Shown in pieces: positions 55,549 through 64,000 of a DNA stretch of 64,000 bases. The translations under genes and the position numbers were made by a program. The DNA comes from Flavobacteriaceae bacterium (GTDB lineage Bacteria > Bacteroidota > Bacteroidia > Flavobacteriales > Flavobacteriaceae), in NCBI GenBank assembly GCA_002862805.1, contig PKEA01000028.1, forward strand, positions 25,385-89,384, written 5' to 3'. The notes under the pieces are model-generated. The model searched no databases, was not told the DNA's origin, and saw nothing but the letters and a program-made list of their open reading frames with translations. Position 1 is the stretch's first letter. Every line of letters starts with the position of its first letter.

Positions 55549-56227
55549 ATTCTGCTAATCTTTTAAGCTTACTTTTATCTTTAATGGCTATTTTTTTACC
55601 AATTATCTCAATATATTGGTTTTTATTTAGTTCAGATAAAAGTCTAATACAACTTTCCGTAGCTGTACCAATCATTCCGGCAAGTTCTTCTCTAGAAAGT
55701 TGAATTTTTAGAGTTTTATCATCGTTTGTACCAAAAGTTTCTTCCAAATATAATAAGGTTTCGGCCAATCTTTGTTTTACTGTTTTTTGAGCCATATTCA
55801 CCATATGATCATCGGCGTCTTTTAAATCACCACATATTGATTGCATTATATTCATAGAAAACTGGTTATTTTCATTAAAAAAACCAATTATTTCATTTCT
55901 AGGAACAAAACAAACTTGCATATCTTCTAATGCAACAGCTGAAAGGTTAGCTGATTCTTCACTAATCATTGATCGTTGACCGAGTAATTCTCCTGGTTTA
56001 ACTAATTTTAAAATTTGCTCTTTACCGTTAGAACTTAACTTAGATAATTTACAAACTCCATCTTTTATACAAAAAACACCATTTAAAGTTTCACCTTCTT
56101 GAAATATAGGCTCTCCTTTTTTAATAGTGTAAGAAGTTTTACAATTAGCCATTTTAACTAATTGTTCTTTATTAAGTGCTTTTAAAGCGCTAACTTTTCT
56201 AACGATACATTGATCACAATTACTCAT
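55547..56227 (-). CDS. Crp/Fnr family transcriptional regulator
   Basis: A 226-residue regulator with an N-terminal cyclic-nucleotide-type sensor barrel and a C-terminal winged helix (LSREELAGMIGTATESCIRLLSELNK). The N-terminus has C4-x2-C7, then C29, C53 and C59. Fnr-type clusters use CxxCx5C plus a distant Cys, so the match is incomplete and a cluster is uncertain. In the recognition helix E and R, four apart (ESCIR), match CRP E181 and R185, while CRP R180 is replaced. It lies next to ccoI, and matching palindromes precede ccoI and ccoS. Confidence 0.9.
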   Translation of the reverse strand: MSNCDQCIVRKVSALKALNKEQLVKMANCKTSYTIKKGEPIFQEGETLNGVFCIKDGVCKLSKLSSNGKEQILKLVKPGELLGQRSMISEESANLSAVALEDMQVCFVPRNEIIGFFNENNQFSMNIMQSICGDLKDADDHMVNMAQKTVKQRLAETLLYLEETFGTNDDKTLKIQLSREELAGMIGTATESCIRLLSELNKNQYIEIIGKKIAIKDKSKLKRLAE

Positions 56228-56269
56228 AAAAAGAGTTTATTTTTTACTATTTTTCAAAGATAATTAAAG

Positions 56270-56285
56270 TATGACAAATATCATA
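56270..56285 (+). promoter_or_regulatory. Predicted Crp/Fnr operator upstream of ccoI
   Basis: TATGA-CAAATA-TCATA, the exact reverse complement of the site at 58731. It is centred 33 bp upstream of the -7-like TAACCTTTG (56306-56314), the position expected for a class II activator. On the minus strand it also covers the -33 region of the regulator's own promoter (-7 box TATCTTTG, 56255-56262), suggesting self-repression. Confidence 0.65.
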
Positions 56286-56336
56286 TTATTAATTATTAAC
56301 AATTGTAACCTTTGTTACAGGTAAAATGAGCAAATT

Positions 56337-58718
56337 ATGGATGCAAAAAATTGTTTCCATTGTGGATTAGAATTTAGTAAAAAAGAAGAAATTATTTTTG
56401 ATGATAAAAGTTTTTGTTGTAATGGTTGTAAAACTGTTTACGAAATTTTTAGTCAAAATGATTTGTCTTGTTATTATGATTTTGAGAATGCACCCGGTGC
56501 AACTCCACAAGAGATTAATGGAAAATATGATTTTTTAGATGATGAAAAAATTATTTCAAAACTTCTTGAATTTCAAGAAGAAACAACAAATATTGTTTCA
56601 CTTTTCATTCCTCATATACACTGTAGTTCGTGTATTTGGATTTTGGAAAATTTACAAAAGCTTCAAGAAGGTATAATAACTTCTCAGGTAAATTTTCCTG
56701 AAAAGAAAGTCAGAATCACTTATAATCCAACAAAAACCTCCTTAAAAGATATTGTTTATCTATTAAGTTCAATAGGTTATGAGCCTTATATTAGTTTAGA
56801 TAATTATGAAACAGGAAAGAAAAATGTAGATCGTAGTTTAATTTATAAATTAGGAGTAGCTTTTTTCTGTTTTGGAAATATCATGCTTTTATCTTTTCCA
56901 GAATATTTTGAAGTTGAAGAATTTTGGATCAATCAATACAGAGGTTTCTTTCGTTGGCTAATTTTTACATTATCGCTACCTTCATTTTTATATGCAGCAA
57001 GCGATTATTATGTATCTGCTTATAAAAGTATAAAATCTAAGGTATTAAATATAGATATTCCTATTGCTTTAGGAATTATAGTAATGTTTGTAAGAAGTAC
57101 GGTTGATATTATTTTTGATTACGGGCAAGGTTTCTTTGATAGTTTAACAGGCTTAGTTTTCTTTATGTTGCTTGGAAAATTATTTCAACAAAAAACCTAT
57201 AGTTTTCTTTCGTTTGAACGCGACTATAAATCGTATTTCCCTATTGCAATTACTAAGTTAACTAATGATGGGAAAGAAATTCCAGTACAAGTTTATGATA
57301 TTGAAAAAGGAGATAGGTTGCTGATTCGTAATCAAGAGCTAATTCCGGTTGATGGAATTTTAATTTCTGAAAATGCTTCAATTGATTATAGTTTTGTTAC
57401 TGGGGAAGCTATTCCAATTGAAAAAAAATCGGGTGATAAAGTATATGCTGGAGGAAAAATCATAGGAAAAGTAGTAGAGCTTGAAGTTTTATTTTCGGTT
57501 TCTCAAAGTTATTTAACACAATTATGGAGTAATGATGTTTTTCAGAAAAAAATTGATCAAAAACATAAAAGTATTACCGATAAAGTGAGCCGTTATTTTA
57601 CACCATTATTATTAATATTAGCTATTGTCGTATTTGTATTTTGGTTATTTATTGACGTTTCAACAGCTTTTAATGTGTTAACAGCAGTTTTAATTGTTGC
57701 TTGTCCTTGTGCATTAGCTTTAACAGCACCTTTTACCTTAGGTAATGTTTTACGCATCATGGGAAAACAAAAAATGTATTTAAAAAATGCTATGGTTATA
57801 GAACAATTAGCTAAAGTAGATACTATAGTTTTTGATAAAACAGGAACGATTACATCAAACTCAAAATCTGCAATTGAATATAAAGGAATTAATCTGTCTG
57901 AAAATGAAATAACTTATATTAAAACAGCAATTCGTGGTTCTAATCATCCATTGAGTAGAAAAATTTATGATTTTCTTCCGGAGGTTAAAAAATTAAATTT
58001 AGATTCTTTTGAAGAAATTACCGGCAAAGGAATTATTTCAATAATTAACGGAGTTAAAATAAGTATAGGTTCGTCAAGTTTAGTAAATACTTTAGAAGAA
58101 AAAGATTCTAAACAAACTAAAGTACACATTAAAATAGAAAATGAATATAAAGGATATTTTGTTTTTGATAACCAATATAGAAACGGGATTGTAGAATTAT
58201 TTGAAAAATTAAGCGCTAATTATGAACTAAAAATTCTTTCAGGAGATAATGAAGGAGAAAAGGATAATCTTGAAGTACTACTCCCAAAGGGAACTGAACT
58301 TATTTTCAATCAAAAGCCAGAACAAAAATTAGAATTTATTAAAGAATTGCAAGAAAAAGGAAAGAATGTAATGATGATTGGTGATGGTCTAAATGATGCC
58401 GGAGCTTTGGCGCAAAGTAATGTGGGAATTTCTCTTTCAGAAAATGTAAATGTTTTCTCTCCAGCTTGTGATGGAATAATGGATGCTTCTCAGTTTTCAA
58501 AACTAGAATATTATTTAAAATATTCTAAAAACGCAATGAAAACAATTTACATGAGTTTTGGATTATCATTACTTTATAATATCATAGGATTAACATTTGC
58601 CATTACAGGTCAGCTATCACCACTTGTTGCAGCTATTATAATGCCATTAAGTTCAATAACTGTAGTTAGTTTTGTAACAATTATGAGTAATTATTATGCA
58701 ATAAAAGAAAATAATTAA
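56337..58718 (+). CDS. ccoI: Copper-type P1B ATPase for cbb3 oxidase assembly (CcoI/FixI)
   Basis: A 793-residue heavy-metal P-type ATPase. An N-terminal cysteine module (CFHC at 6-9, then CCNGC) precedes an HMA domain with CSSC. CPC at 456-458 is the membrane metal site, D500 in DKTGT is phosphorylated, and GDGLND (682-687) is the hinge. About eight membrane helices. It supplies copper to the oxidase. The downstream ccoS-ccoNO block and the shared operator support the ccoI assignment over a general copper exporter. Confidence 0.92.
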   Translation: MDAKNCFHCGLEFSKKEEIIFDDKSFCCNGCKTVYEIFSQNDLSCYYDFENAPGATPQEINGKYDFLDDEKIISKLLEFQEETTNIVSLFIPHIHCSSCIWILENLQKLQEGIITSQVNFPEKKVRITYNPTKTSLKDIVYLLSSIGYEPYISLDNYETGKKNVDRSLIYKLGVAFFCFGNIMLLSFPEYFEVEEFWINQYRGFFRWLIFTLSLPSFLYAASDYYVSAYKSIKSKVLNIDIPIALGIIVMFVRSTVDIIFDYGQGFFDSLTGLVFFMLLGKLFQQKTYSFLSFERDYKSYFPIAITKLTNDGKEIPVQVYDIEKGDRLLIRNQELIPVDGILISENASIDYSFVTGEAIPIEKKSGDKVYAGGKIIGKVVELEVLFSVSQSYLTQLWSNDVFQKKIDQKHKSITDKVSRYFTPLLLILAIVVFVFWLFIDVSTAFNVLTAVLIVACPCALALTAPFTLGNVLRIMGKQKMYLKNAMVIEQLAKVDTIVFDKTGTITSNSKSAIEYKGINLSENEITYIKTAIRGSNHPLSRKIYDFLPEVKKLNLDSFEEITGKGIISIINGVKISIGSSSLVNTLEEKDSKQTKVHIKIENEYKGYFVFDNQYRNGIVELFEKLSANYELKILSGDNEGEKDNLEVLLPKGTELIFNQKPEQKLEFIKELQEKGKNVMMIGDGLNDAGALAQSNVGISLSENVNVFSPACDGIMDASQFSKLEYYLKYSKNAMKTIYMSFGLSLLYNIIGLTFAITGQLSPLVAAIIMPLSSITVVSFVTIMSNYYAIKENN

Positions 58719-58730
58719 TATTTTTATAGA

Positions 58731-58746
58731 TATGATATTTGTCATA
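58731..58746 (+). promoter_or_regulatory. Predicted Crp/Fnr operator upstream of ccoS
   Basis: TATGA-TATTTG-TCATA, centre 33 bp upstream of the -7 box TAACTTTG (58768-58775), the same geometry as at ccoI. It is followed by ATTATT as in the other copy. Only 26 bp separate its internal TTTG from the -7 box, longer than usual, so activation may be required. Confidence 0.68.
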
Positions 58747-58793
58747 TTATTTCAATTCAGCTAAGAGTAACTTTGTTAACATAAATTTAAGGT

Positions 58794-58979
58794 ATGAGTG
58801 TTATTTATATATTAATCACAGTAAGTATAGTAGTTGCAGTCGTTTTTCTGTTTGCTTTTATAAAAGCAGTTAGGTCAGGTCAGTATGACGACGATTATAC
58901 GCCATCAGTCAGAATGTTATTTGATGACGAGTTAGTAAAGAATAATTTAAAAAAGTCCGATAAAAATAAAACTAATTAA
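58794..58979 (+). CDS. ccoS: Cytochrome oxidase maturation protein CcoS
   Basis: A 61-residue protein with one membrane helix (about 5-25), then the family's GQYDDDYTPSVRMLFDDE block. It is needed for haem and copper insertion in cbb3 oxidase homologues. Ends 2 bp before ccoNO. First gene of the structural operon. Confidence 0.9.
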   Translation: MSVIYILITVSIVVAVVFLFAFIKAVRSGQYDDDYTPSVRMLFDDELVKNNLKKSDKNKTN

Positions 58980-58981
58980 TT

Positions 58982-61165
58982 ATGGAGAAAGAACAATTTT
59001 ATTACGATAACAAAATTGTCAGAAACTTTCTATACGCATCAATAGCATTTGGTGTAATAGGAATGCTTGTAGGGCTCATAGTAGCTTTCTTTTATTTGTT
59101 TCCAAACATGACCGATGGTATTCCATGGTTAAGTTATGGTAGATTACGACCATTGCATACTAATGCAGTAATTTTTGCCTTTGTAGGAAATTCTGTATTT
59201 GCAGGAGCTTATTATTCTATGCAAAGGTTATTAAAAACAAGAATGTACAGTAACTTCTTAAGTCAACTAAATTTTTGGGGTTGGCAACTTATAATTCTTG
59301 GAGCAGCAATTACCTTGCCTTTAGGTTATACTTCATCAAAAGAATATGCCGAATTAGAATGGCCTTTTGATATTGCAATTGCACTTATCTGGGTTGCTTT
59401 TGGTGTTAACATGATTGGTACAATTATTAAAAGAAGAGAAAGACATATTTATGTAGCTATTTGGTTCTATCTAGCAACTTTTATTGCGGTAGCTTTGCTT
59501 CATATTTTTAATAATATTGAAATTCCAGTTTCTGCGTTTAAATCATATTCAGTTTATGCAGGTGTTCAAGATGCTTTAGTTCAATGGTGGTATGGGCATA
59601 ATGCTGTAGCTTTCTTCCTTACAACACCAATTCTTGGATTGATGTATTATTTTGTACCTAAAGCAGCAAATAGACCAGTATATTCTTACAGATTATCAAT
59701 TATTCACTTTTGGTCATTAATCTTCATTTATATTTGGGCAGGACCACACCATTTATTATATTCAGCATTACCAGATTGGGCACAAAATTTAGGTGTTATA
59801 TTCTCAATTATGTTGATAGCTCCATCTTGGGGAGGTATGATTAATGGATTATTAACATTAAGAGGTGCTTGGGATAAAGTAAGAACGGATCCTGTTTTAA
59901 AATTCTACGTAGTTGCAATTACTGGTTATGGTATGTCAACTTTTGAAGGACCAATGTTATCTCTTAAAAATGTAAATGCCATTGCTCACTTTACAGATTG
60001 GATTGTTGCACACGTTCACGTTGGTACTTTAGCGTGGAATGGTTTTATGGCATTCGGTATGATTTATTGGTTAATACCTCGAATGACTAAAACTAAATTA
60101 TTTTCAACAGGATTAGCAAATTTCCACTTTTGGATTGGTACTTTAGGTATCATTTTATATACACTTCCTATGTATGTTGCTGGGTTTACTCAAGCTTCTA
60201 TGTGGAAACAATTTAACCCAGATGGTTCATTAGTTTACGGAAATTTCCTTGAAACTGTGACTGAAATTATGCCAATGTATGCTATGAGAGCAATTGGTGG
60301 AACATTATATTTTGTTGGTATTTTAGTATTAGTTTATAACATTGCTAGAACTGTAATGGCTGGATCTCCAGTAGAAGATGAATTAGCAGAAGCTCCTGCA
60401 TTAGCTAAAATTTCAAATAGACAACTAAAAGGAGAATCATGGCATTCATGGTTAGAAAGAAGACCTGTTCAGTTTACATTATTAACTACGTTAGCTGTTG
60501 CTGTTGGGGGTATTGTTCAAATTGTACCAATGTTAGTTGTGAAATCTAATATTCCAACAATTACAAGTGTTAAACCATATACTCCATTAGAGTTAGAAGG
60601 AAGAGATTTATATATAAGAGAAGGTTGTAATAATTGTCACTCTCAAATGATTAGACCATTCCGTTCAGAAGTTAAGAGATATGGGGAATACTCAAAATCT
60701 GGCGAATATGTATATGATCATCCGTTCTTATGGGGTTCTAAAAGAACAGGGCCAGATTTAATGAGAGTTGGAGGTAAGTATAATGATAATTGGCACTTTA
60801 ATCATATGTGGGATCCTCAAAGTACATCTACAAACTCAATTATGCCTGGGTATAAATGGATGTATGATAATAAAGCAATGGATCATGAACATATTGAGAA
60901 AAAAATGGAAGTAATGGTGACATTAGGAGTTCCATATACTAAAGAAGACATTGCAAATGCTCGAAAAAATATGGATGCCCAATCTGCTCAAATTGAGAAA
61001 AACTTGAGTAATGATCCAGATTTTGTAAAATCATATGAAGCAAGTAAAAAAGCGGCAGCCGCTAGAGGAGAGGAATTTGTTCCAATGAAAGATAGAGAAA
61101 TTGTTGCTTTAATTTCGTACTTACAACGTTTAGGGACTGATATTAAAGTTAAAAAAACAGAATAA
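58982..61165 (+). CDS. ccoN: Fused cbb3 cytochrome oxidase subunits CcoN-CcoO
   Basis: A 727-residue fusion. The N-terminal ~480 residues are CcoN, the 12-helix catalytic subunit with haem b, haem b3 and CuB ligands (e.g. HTNAV, WWYGHNAVAF, GPHHLLYSALPDW, HFTDWIVAHVHVG). The C-terminal ~200 residues are CcoO, anchored by a helix near 500 and carrying one c-type haem at C549-x2-C552-H553. Bacteroidetes oxidases commonly have this fusion. It is a high-affinity oxygen reductase for low oxygen. Confidence 0.96.
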   Translation: MEKEQFYYDNKIVRNFLYASIAFGVIGMLVGLIVAFFYLFPNMTDGIPWLSYGRLRPLHTNAVIFAFVGNSVFAGAYYSMQRLLKTRMYSNFLSQLNFWGWQLIILGAAITLPLGYTSSKEYAELEWPFDIAIALIWVAFGVNMIGTIIKRRERHIYVAIWFYLATFIAVALLHIFNNIEIPVSAFKSYSVYAGVQDALVQWWYGHNAVAFFLTTPILGLMYYFVPKAANRPVYSYRLSIIHFWSLIFIYIWAGPHHLLYSALPDWAQNLGVIFSIMLIAPSWGGMINGLLTLRGAWDKVRTDPVLKFYVVAITGYGMSTFEGPMLSLKNVNAIAHFTDWIVAHVHVGTLAWNGFMAFGMIYWLIPRMTKTKLFSTGLANFHFWIGTLGIILYTLPMYVAGFTQASMWKQFNPDGSLVYGNFLETVTEIMPMYAMRAIGGTLYFVGILVLVYNIARTVMAGSPVEDELAEAPALAKISNRQLKGESWHSWLERRPVQFTLLTTLAVAVGGIVQIVPMLVVKSNIPTITSVKPYTPLELEGRDLYIREGCNNCHSQMIRPFRSEVKRYGEYSKSGEYVYDHPFLWGSKRTGPDLMRVGGKYNDNWHFNHMWDPQSTSTNSIMPGYKWMYDNKAMDHEHIEKKMEVMVTLGVPYTKEDIANARKNMDAQSAQIEKNLSNDPDFVKSYEASKKAAAARGEEFVPMKDREIVALISYLQRLGTDIKVKKTE

Positions 61166-61180
61166 TTAAAACTCATAACT

Positions 61181-61351
61181 ATGTTAAAATTTGTAAAACA
61201 CAATATGGAAACTATTATGGGAATTGATATCTATCCTATAATATCATTAGTTCTTTTCTTTATCGTATTTATATCTTTCTTTATTTGGGCCATGACCTAT
61301 AGTAAGGATAAGATTAAAGAATTAAGTGAATTACCATTTAAAGAAGATTAA
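61181..61351 (+). CDS. ccoQ: CcoQ-like small subunit
   Basis: A 56-residue membrane protein beginning MLKFVKHNMETIMGID, with one helix (about 18-38) and a basic cytoplasmic tail. Position between ccoNO and ccoP matches CcoQ, a stabilising subunit. Sequence similarity is weak at this size, so the assignment rests on context. Confidence 0.8.
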   Translation: MLKFVKHNMETIMGIDIYPIISLVLFFIVFISFFIWAMTYSKDKIKELSELPFKED

Positions 61352-61431
61352 AAGTAAAACAACCTCTTATAAACAAGAGAAAAGGTTGTTTTGATAAGGA
61401 AAAGTTATATACAACATTAAAATTGATTAAA

Positions 61432-62376
61432 ATGAAAAACATAATTCCTTCATACGTTAGGGTTCCATTAATATTTGCTGCAGTTTTTGCAGGAATGGAG
61501 TACTTTATTGATTCAGGAGAAAAACCAGCTTTTATAGAATACCCAATGGTTTCATTATTTTTAGGTGTTTTTTTATTCCTATTAGTAGCCATAGAAATTG
61601 TTATAAGTGCAGTTGATAAAGTTACTTATCAATTATTAACTGAAGAACAAAAACAAAAACTTAAAGAGGCTCAAACTTTACCTTTTACAGAAAGTGATTT
61701 CTATCAAAAATTAGTTAAAAAACTAACACGATCTAAAGCTATTGAACAAGAAGCAGATGTAATGTTAGACCATGACTATGACGGTATTAAAGAGTTAGAT
61801 AATGTATTGCCACCTTGGTGGGTATATTTATTCTATTCTTGTATTGTTTTTGCAATAGTTTATTTTGTTCGTTTTGAAATTTACGGAGATTATTCTCAAG
61901 CAGAAGAGTATGAAACTGAAGTTGCTTTAGCAGAAAAAGAAATTCAAGAATATCTTAAAACGGCACCTGATTTAATGGATAAAGAAAGTGTTACTTTATT
62001 AACAGATGAACCATCGTTAGCTGAAGGTAAGGCTTTATTTACAACAAATTGTGTTGCATGCCATAGAGCTGATGGAGGTGGAGCAATTGGTCCAAATTTA
62101 ACAGATGAATATTGGATATTAGGTGGAGGAATTAAAAATGTATTTAATACTCTTTCAGAGGGAGGACGTTCTGGAAAAGGTATGATATCTTGGAAAGATC
62201 AATTAAAACCTACTGAGATGCAAAAAGTAGCTAGCTATGTTCTTTCTCTTCAAGGTACAAATCCTAAAGATCCAAAACCGACTGAACCTGAGGCAGTTAT
62301 TTATAAAGAAGATGGTGGTGCAACAAATGATGAAGCAGCAAATGTAACTGTTGTTGATTCTACAGTAACAAATTAA
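61432..62376 (+). CDS. ccoP: cbb3 oxidase subunit CcoP, single haem
   Basis: A 314-residue protein. Two membrane helices in the N-terminal half (about 8-24 and 41-60) and one near 128-146 are followed by a cytochrome c domain with one CVACH site (C207, C210, H211). Classical CcoP has two haem sites; only one is visible here. I prefer the ATG at 61432 over the TTG at 61423. Ends before a terminator. Confidence 0.9.
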   Translation: MKNIIPSYVRVPLIFAAVFAGMEYFIDSGEKPAFIEYPMVSLFLGVFLFLLVAIEIVISAVDKVTYQLLTEEQKQKLKEAQTLPFTESDFYQKLVKKLTRSKAIEQEADVMLDHDYDGIKELDNVLPPWWVYLFYSCIVFAIVYFVRFEIYGDYSQAEEYETEVALAEKEIQEYLKTAPDLMDKESVTLLTDEPSLAEGKALFTTNCVACHRADGGGAIGPNLTDEYWILGGGIKNVFNTLSEGGRSGKGMISWKDQLKPTEMQKVASYVLSLQGTNPKDPKPTEPEAVIYKEDGGATNDEAANVTVVDSTVTN

Positions 62377-62377
62377 A

Positions 62378-62413
62378 AAAAAAGGTTTTAAGTTGCTGCT
62401 TAAAACCTTTTTT
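62378..62413 (+). terminator. Terminator or attenuator between ccoP and ccoG
   Basis: AAAAAAGGTTTTAAG (62378-62392) pairs perfectly with CTTAAAACCTTTTTT (62399-62413) around TTGCTG. Its T-run is part of the stem. Some readthrough to ccoG is expected. Confidence 0.75.
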
Positions 62414-62431
62414 AATATAAATAGCAAGATT

Positions 62432-63850
62432 ATGTCAAAGATGGTAGATGAGAGTTTTAGAGACTCAATTGCAACAATAAATGAAGAAGGTAAAAGAAAT
62501 TTTATTTTTCCTAAAAAGCCTTCAGGAAAATTTTATGATAAAAGAAAACTATTAAGTTATATTTTATTAGCATTTTTAATATCTGCTCCTTTTATTAAAA
62601 TAAATGGAAATCAGTTTTTAATGTTTAATGTATTAGAACGAAGGTTTAATATATTTGGTTTTCCTTTTTGGCCGCAAGATTTTTACTTATTTGTATTATC
62701 AATGATTGTTGGAGTTGTTGGTTTGACTCTTTTTACAGTTGCATTTGGAAGAATTTTTTGTGGATGGTTTTGTCCTCAAACTATCTTCTTAGAAATGGTA
62801 TTTAGACGTATTGAATTTTGGATTGATGGAGATAGAGGTGCTCAAATGCGTTTAGAAAAACAAGAATGGAATGCAGATAAGATTAGAAAAAGAGTTAGTA
62901 AATGGTTAATATTTTTTCTTTTTTCTTTTATAATTGCAAATGTATTTTTAGCTTATTTAATAGGTAGCGACCAATTATTAGAATATATTTTTGAAGGACC
63001 GTTAGAAAATCTAAGTACACTTATTGCTTTATTAGTATTTACAAGTGTTTTTTATTTTGTTTTTGCATGGTTTAGAGAACAGGTTTGTATTATTGCATGT
63101 CCTTATGGTAGAATGCAAGGAGTACTATTAGATAATAAGTCAATTAATGTTACTTATGATCATGTAAGAGGTGAAGGTGAAATAGGGAGAGCAAAATGGG
63201 ATAAAAGAGAAAATAGAGCAGAAACCGGAAAAGGGGATTGTATAGATTGTAATCAGTGTGTAGTAGTTTGTCCTACTGGTATTGATATTCGTAATGGTAC
63301 ACAACTTGAATGTATAAATTGTACAGCTTGTATTGATGAGTGCGATACAATTATGGAAAAAGTTGGTTTGCCTAAAGGTTTAATTCGTTATGCAAGTGAA
63401 GATGAAATTGTTAACAAAGAAAAATTTAAATTAACAACAAGAATGAAGGGCTATATTGGCGTTTTAACTATTTTAGTTGGAATTCTTGTAAGCTTATTAT
63501 TCTTAAGAAGTGATGTCGAAGCAACAGTTTTACGATTACCCGGACAATTGTTTGAGCATAAAGGTGATAATATAAGTAATATATACACTTATAAAATTGT
63601 TAATAAAACTGTAAAAGATTTTGATAGTGTTTATTTCAAATTAACTTCACCTAAAGGAACTATTAAAACCGTTGGTTCATCAACAATTAAAGTCCTTAAG
63701 GGAGAAATGTCTCAAGGAACATTATTTATAGAAATAAATCCAGCTTTTCTAGACGGTGATAAAACTAAAGTTAAAATTGAAGTTTATAATAGAAACGAAC
63801 TTCTTGAAACAACTAAATCTAATTTTTTAAGCCCAAGAAGCTTTAATTAA
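62432..63850 (+). CDS. ccoG: Cytochrome oxidase accessory protein CcoG/FixG
   Basis: A 472-residue iron-sulfur protein with about five membrane helices. GRIFCGWFCPQTIF, a NapH-like motif, is followed by a ferredoxin region CIDCNQCVVVCP and CINCTACIDECD for two [4Fe-4S] clusters. The C-terminal ~110 residues are an Ig-like outer domain. It reduces copper for oxidase assembly in homologues. Start taken at the ATG at 62432. Confidence 0.94.
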   Translation: MSKMVDESFRDSIATINEEGKRNFIFPKKPSGKFYDKRKLLSYILLAFLISAPFIKINGNQFLMFNVLERRFNIFGFPFWPQDFYLFVLSMIVGVVGLTLFTVAFGRIFCGWFCPQTIFLEMVFRRIEFWIDGDRGAQMRLEKQEWNADKIRKRVSKWLIFFLFSFIIANVFLAYLIGSDQLLEYIFEGPLENLSTLIALLVFTSVFYFVFAWFREQVCIIACPYGRMQGVLLDNKSINVTYDHVRGEGEIGRAKWDKRENRAETGKGDCIDCNQCVVVCPTGIDIRNGTQLECINCTACIDECDTIMEKVGLPKGLIRYASEDEIVNKEKFKLTTRMKGYIGVLTILVGILVSLLFLRSDVEATVLRLPGQLFEHKGDNISNIYTYKIVNKTVKDFDSVYFKLTSPKGTIKTVGSSTIKVLKGEMSQGTLFIEINPAFLDGDKTKVKIEVYNRNELLETTKSNFLSPRSFN

Positions 63851-63862
63851 TAAAATAAAAAA

Positions 63863-64000
63863 ATGAAAATAAATTGGGGAACAGGTATCGTAATTGCTTT
63901 TGGGTTATTCATAACATTCATACTATATTTTGTATTTAAAGTACAATCAGATTCAAAGTATGATAATGAATTGGTAACTGAAGATTATTATAAAAAAGAG
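63863..64000 (+). CDS. fixH: FixH-like protein, truncated by window end
   Basis: Only the first 46 residues are visible. MKINWGTGIVIAFGLFITFI gives one membrane helix, followed by VFKVQSDSKYDNELVTEDYY, a typical FixH opening. Homologues act in copper delivery to cbb3 oxidase. The gene continues outside the window. Confidence 0.82.
   Translation, partial: MKINWGTGIVIAFGLFITFILYFVFKVQSDSKYDNELVTEDYYKKE

Noticed and set aside
56337..58718. General copper-exporting CopA instead of CcoI
   Set aside because: N-terminal cysteine module, position before ccoS-ccoNO and the shared operator favour the oxidase assembly ATPase, although sequence alone is not decisive.

Overview
The window is a piece of an AT-rich Bacteroidetes chromosome, almost certainly a Flavobacterium or close relative. 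Four things point there: a type IX secretion C-terminal tail on a leucine-rich repeat protein, a fused CcoN-CcoO cbb3 oxidase, Bacteroidetes-specific small families (BT_3928-like, DUF1599, a 47-residue protein after an ECF sigma factor), and the Bacteroidetes promoter type (TTTG, 17-23 bp, TAnnTTTG), which I can read upstream of many genes. I see no rRNA, tRNA, CRISPR array, prophage or intact insertion sequence. Most of the window is ordinary housekeeping chromosome; the unusual content is mainly regulatory DNA and small repeats.

Layout. 1-9.2 kb: secreted LRR protein, pheT, an aldehyde dehydrogenase with DUF779 partner and AraC regulator, and a bestrophin-type channel. 9.2-15.5 kb: recG with a SecD-like small protein upstream, an M1 aminopeptidase and a patatin phospholipase, then a membrane-anchored protein preceded by a structured-RNA-like element. 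15.7-23.5 kb: PcrA/UvrD helicase, a YciO/Sua5 protein, YebC, gcvT and hutH. 23.5-25.2 kb: a small accessory patch with two PH-like membrane proteins, three copies of a 25-bp repeat and a duplicated scrap of the neighbouring DUF1304 gene. 24.9-30.3 kb: tpiA cluster (DUF1599, BT_3928, TlpA, tpiA) facing folP. 30.3-35 kb: rlmH, an orphan protein bracketed by repeats, and uvrA. 35.3-41.9 kb: ECF sigma factor with a 47-residue follower, nth, bcp, a 490-residue unknown protein, a metallo-hydrolase, yaaA and a RluA-type synthase. 42-46.3 kb: an SDR/DUF2867 protein, CIA30, and a flotillin/NfeD pair.

46.4-53.4 kb is a complete trpEGDCFBA operon on the minus strand. Its leader encodes an 18-residue peptide with three consecutive Trp codons, followed by mutually exclusive hairpins and a terminator: a full transcription attenuator. 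53.4-55.1 kb is a marR-nitroreductase-yceI operon whose two promoter elements each lie inside one of two matching palindromes. 55.2-64 kb is the respiratory block: rhodanese, a Crp/Fnr regulator, the copper ATPase ccoI, ccoS, ccoNO, a 56-residue CcoQ-like protein, a mono-haem ccoP, ccoG and the start of a fixH-like gene. The same 16-bp palindrome (TATGA-N6-TCATA), in opposite orientations, lies exactly 33 bp upstream of the -7 region of both ccoI and ccoS, which suggests that the neighbouring Crp/Fnr protein switches on oxidase structure and assembly genes together.

No wholly new multi-gene system is evident. The best candidates for new biology are the three regulatory modules (trp attenuator, MarR double operator, Crp/Fnr operator pair), the structured element at 15.5 kb with its possible relation to the repeats at 24 kb, and the cluster-less endonuclease III.
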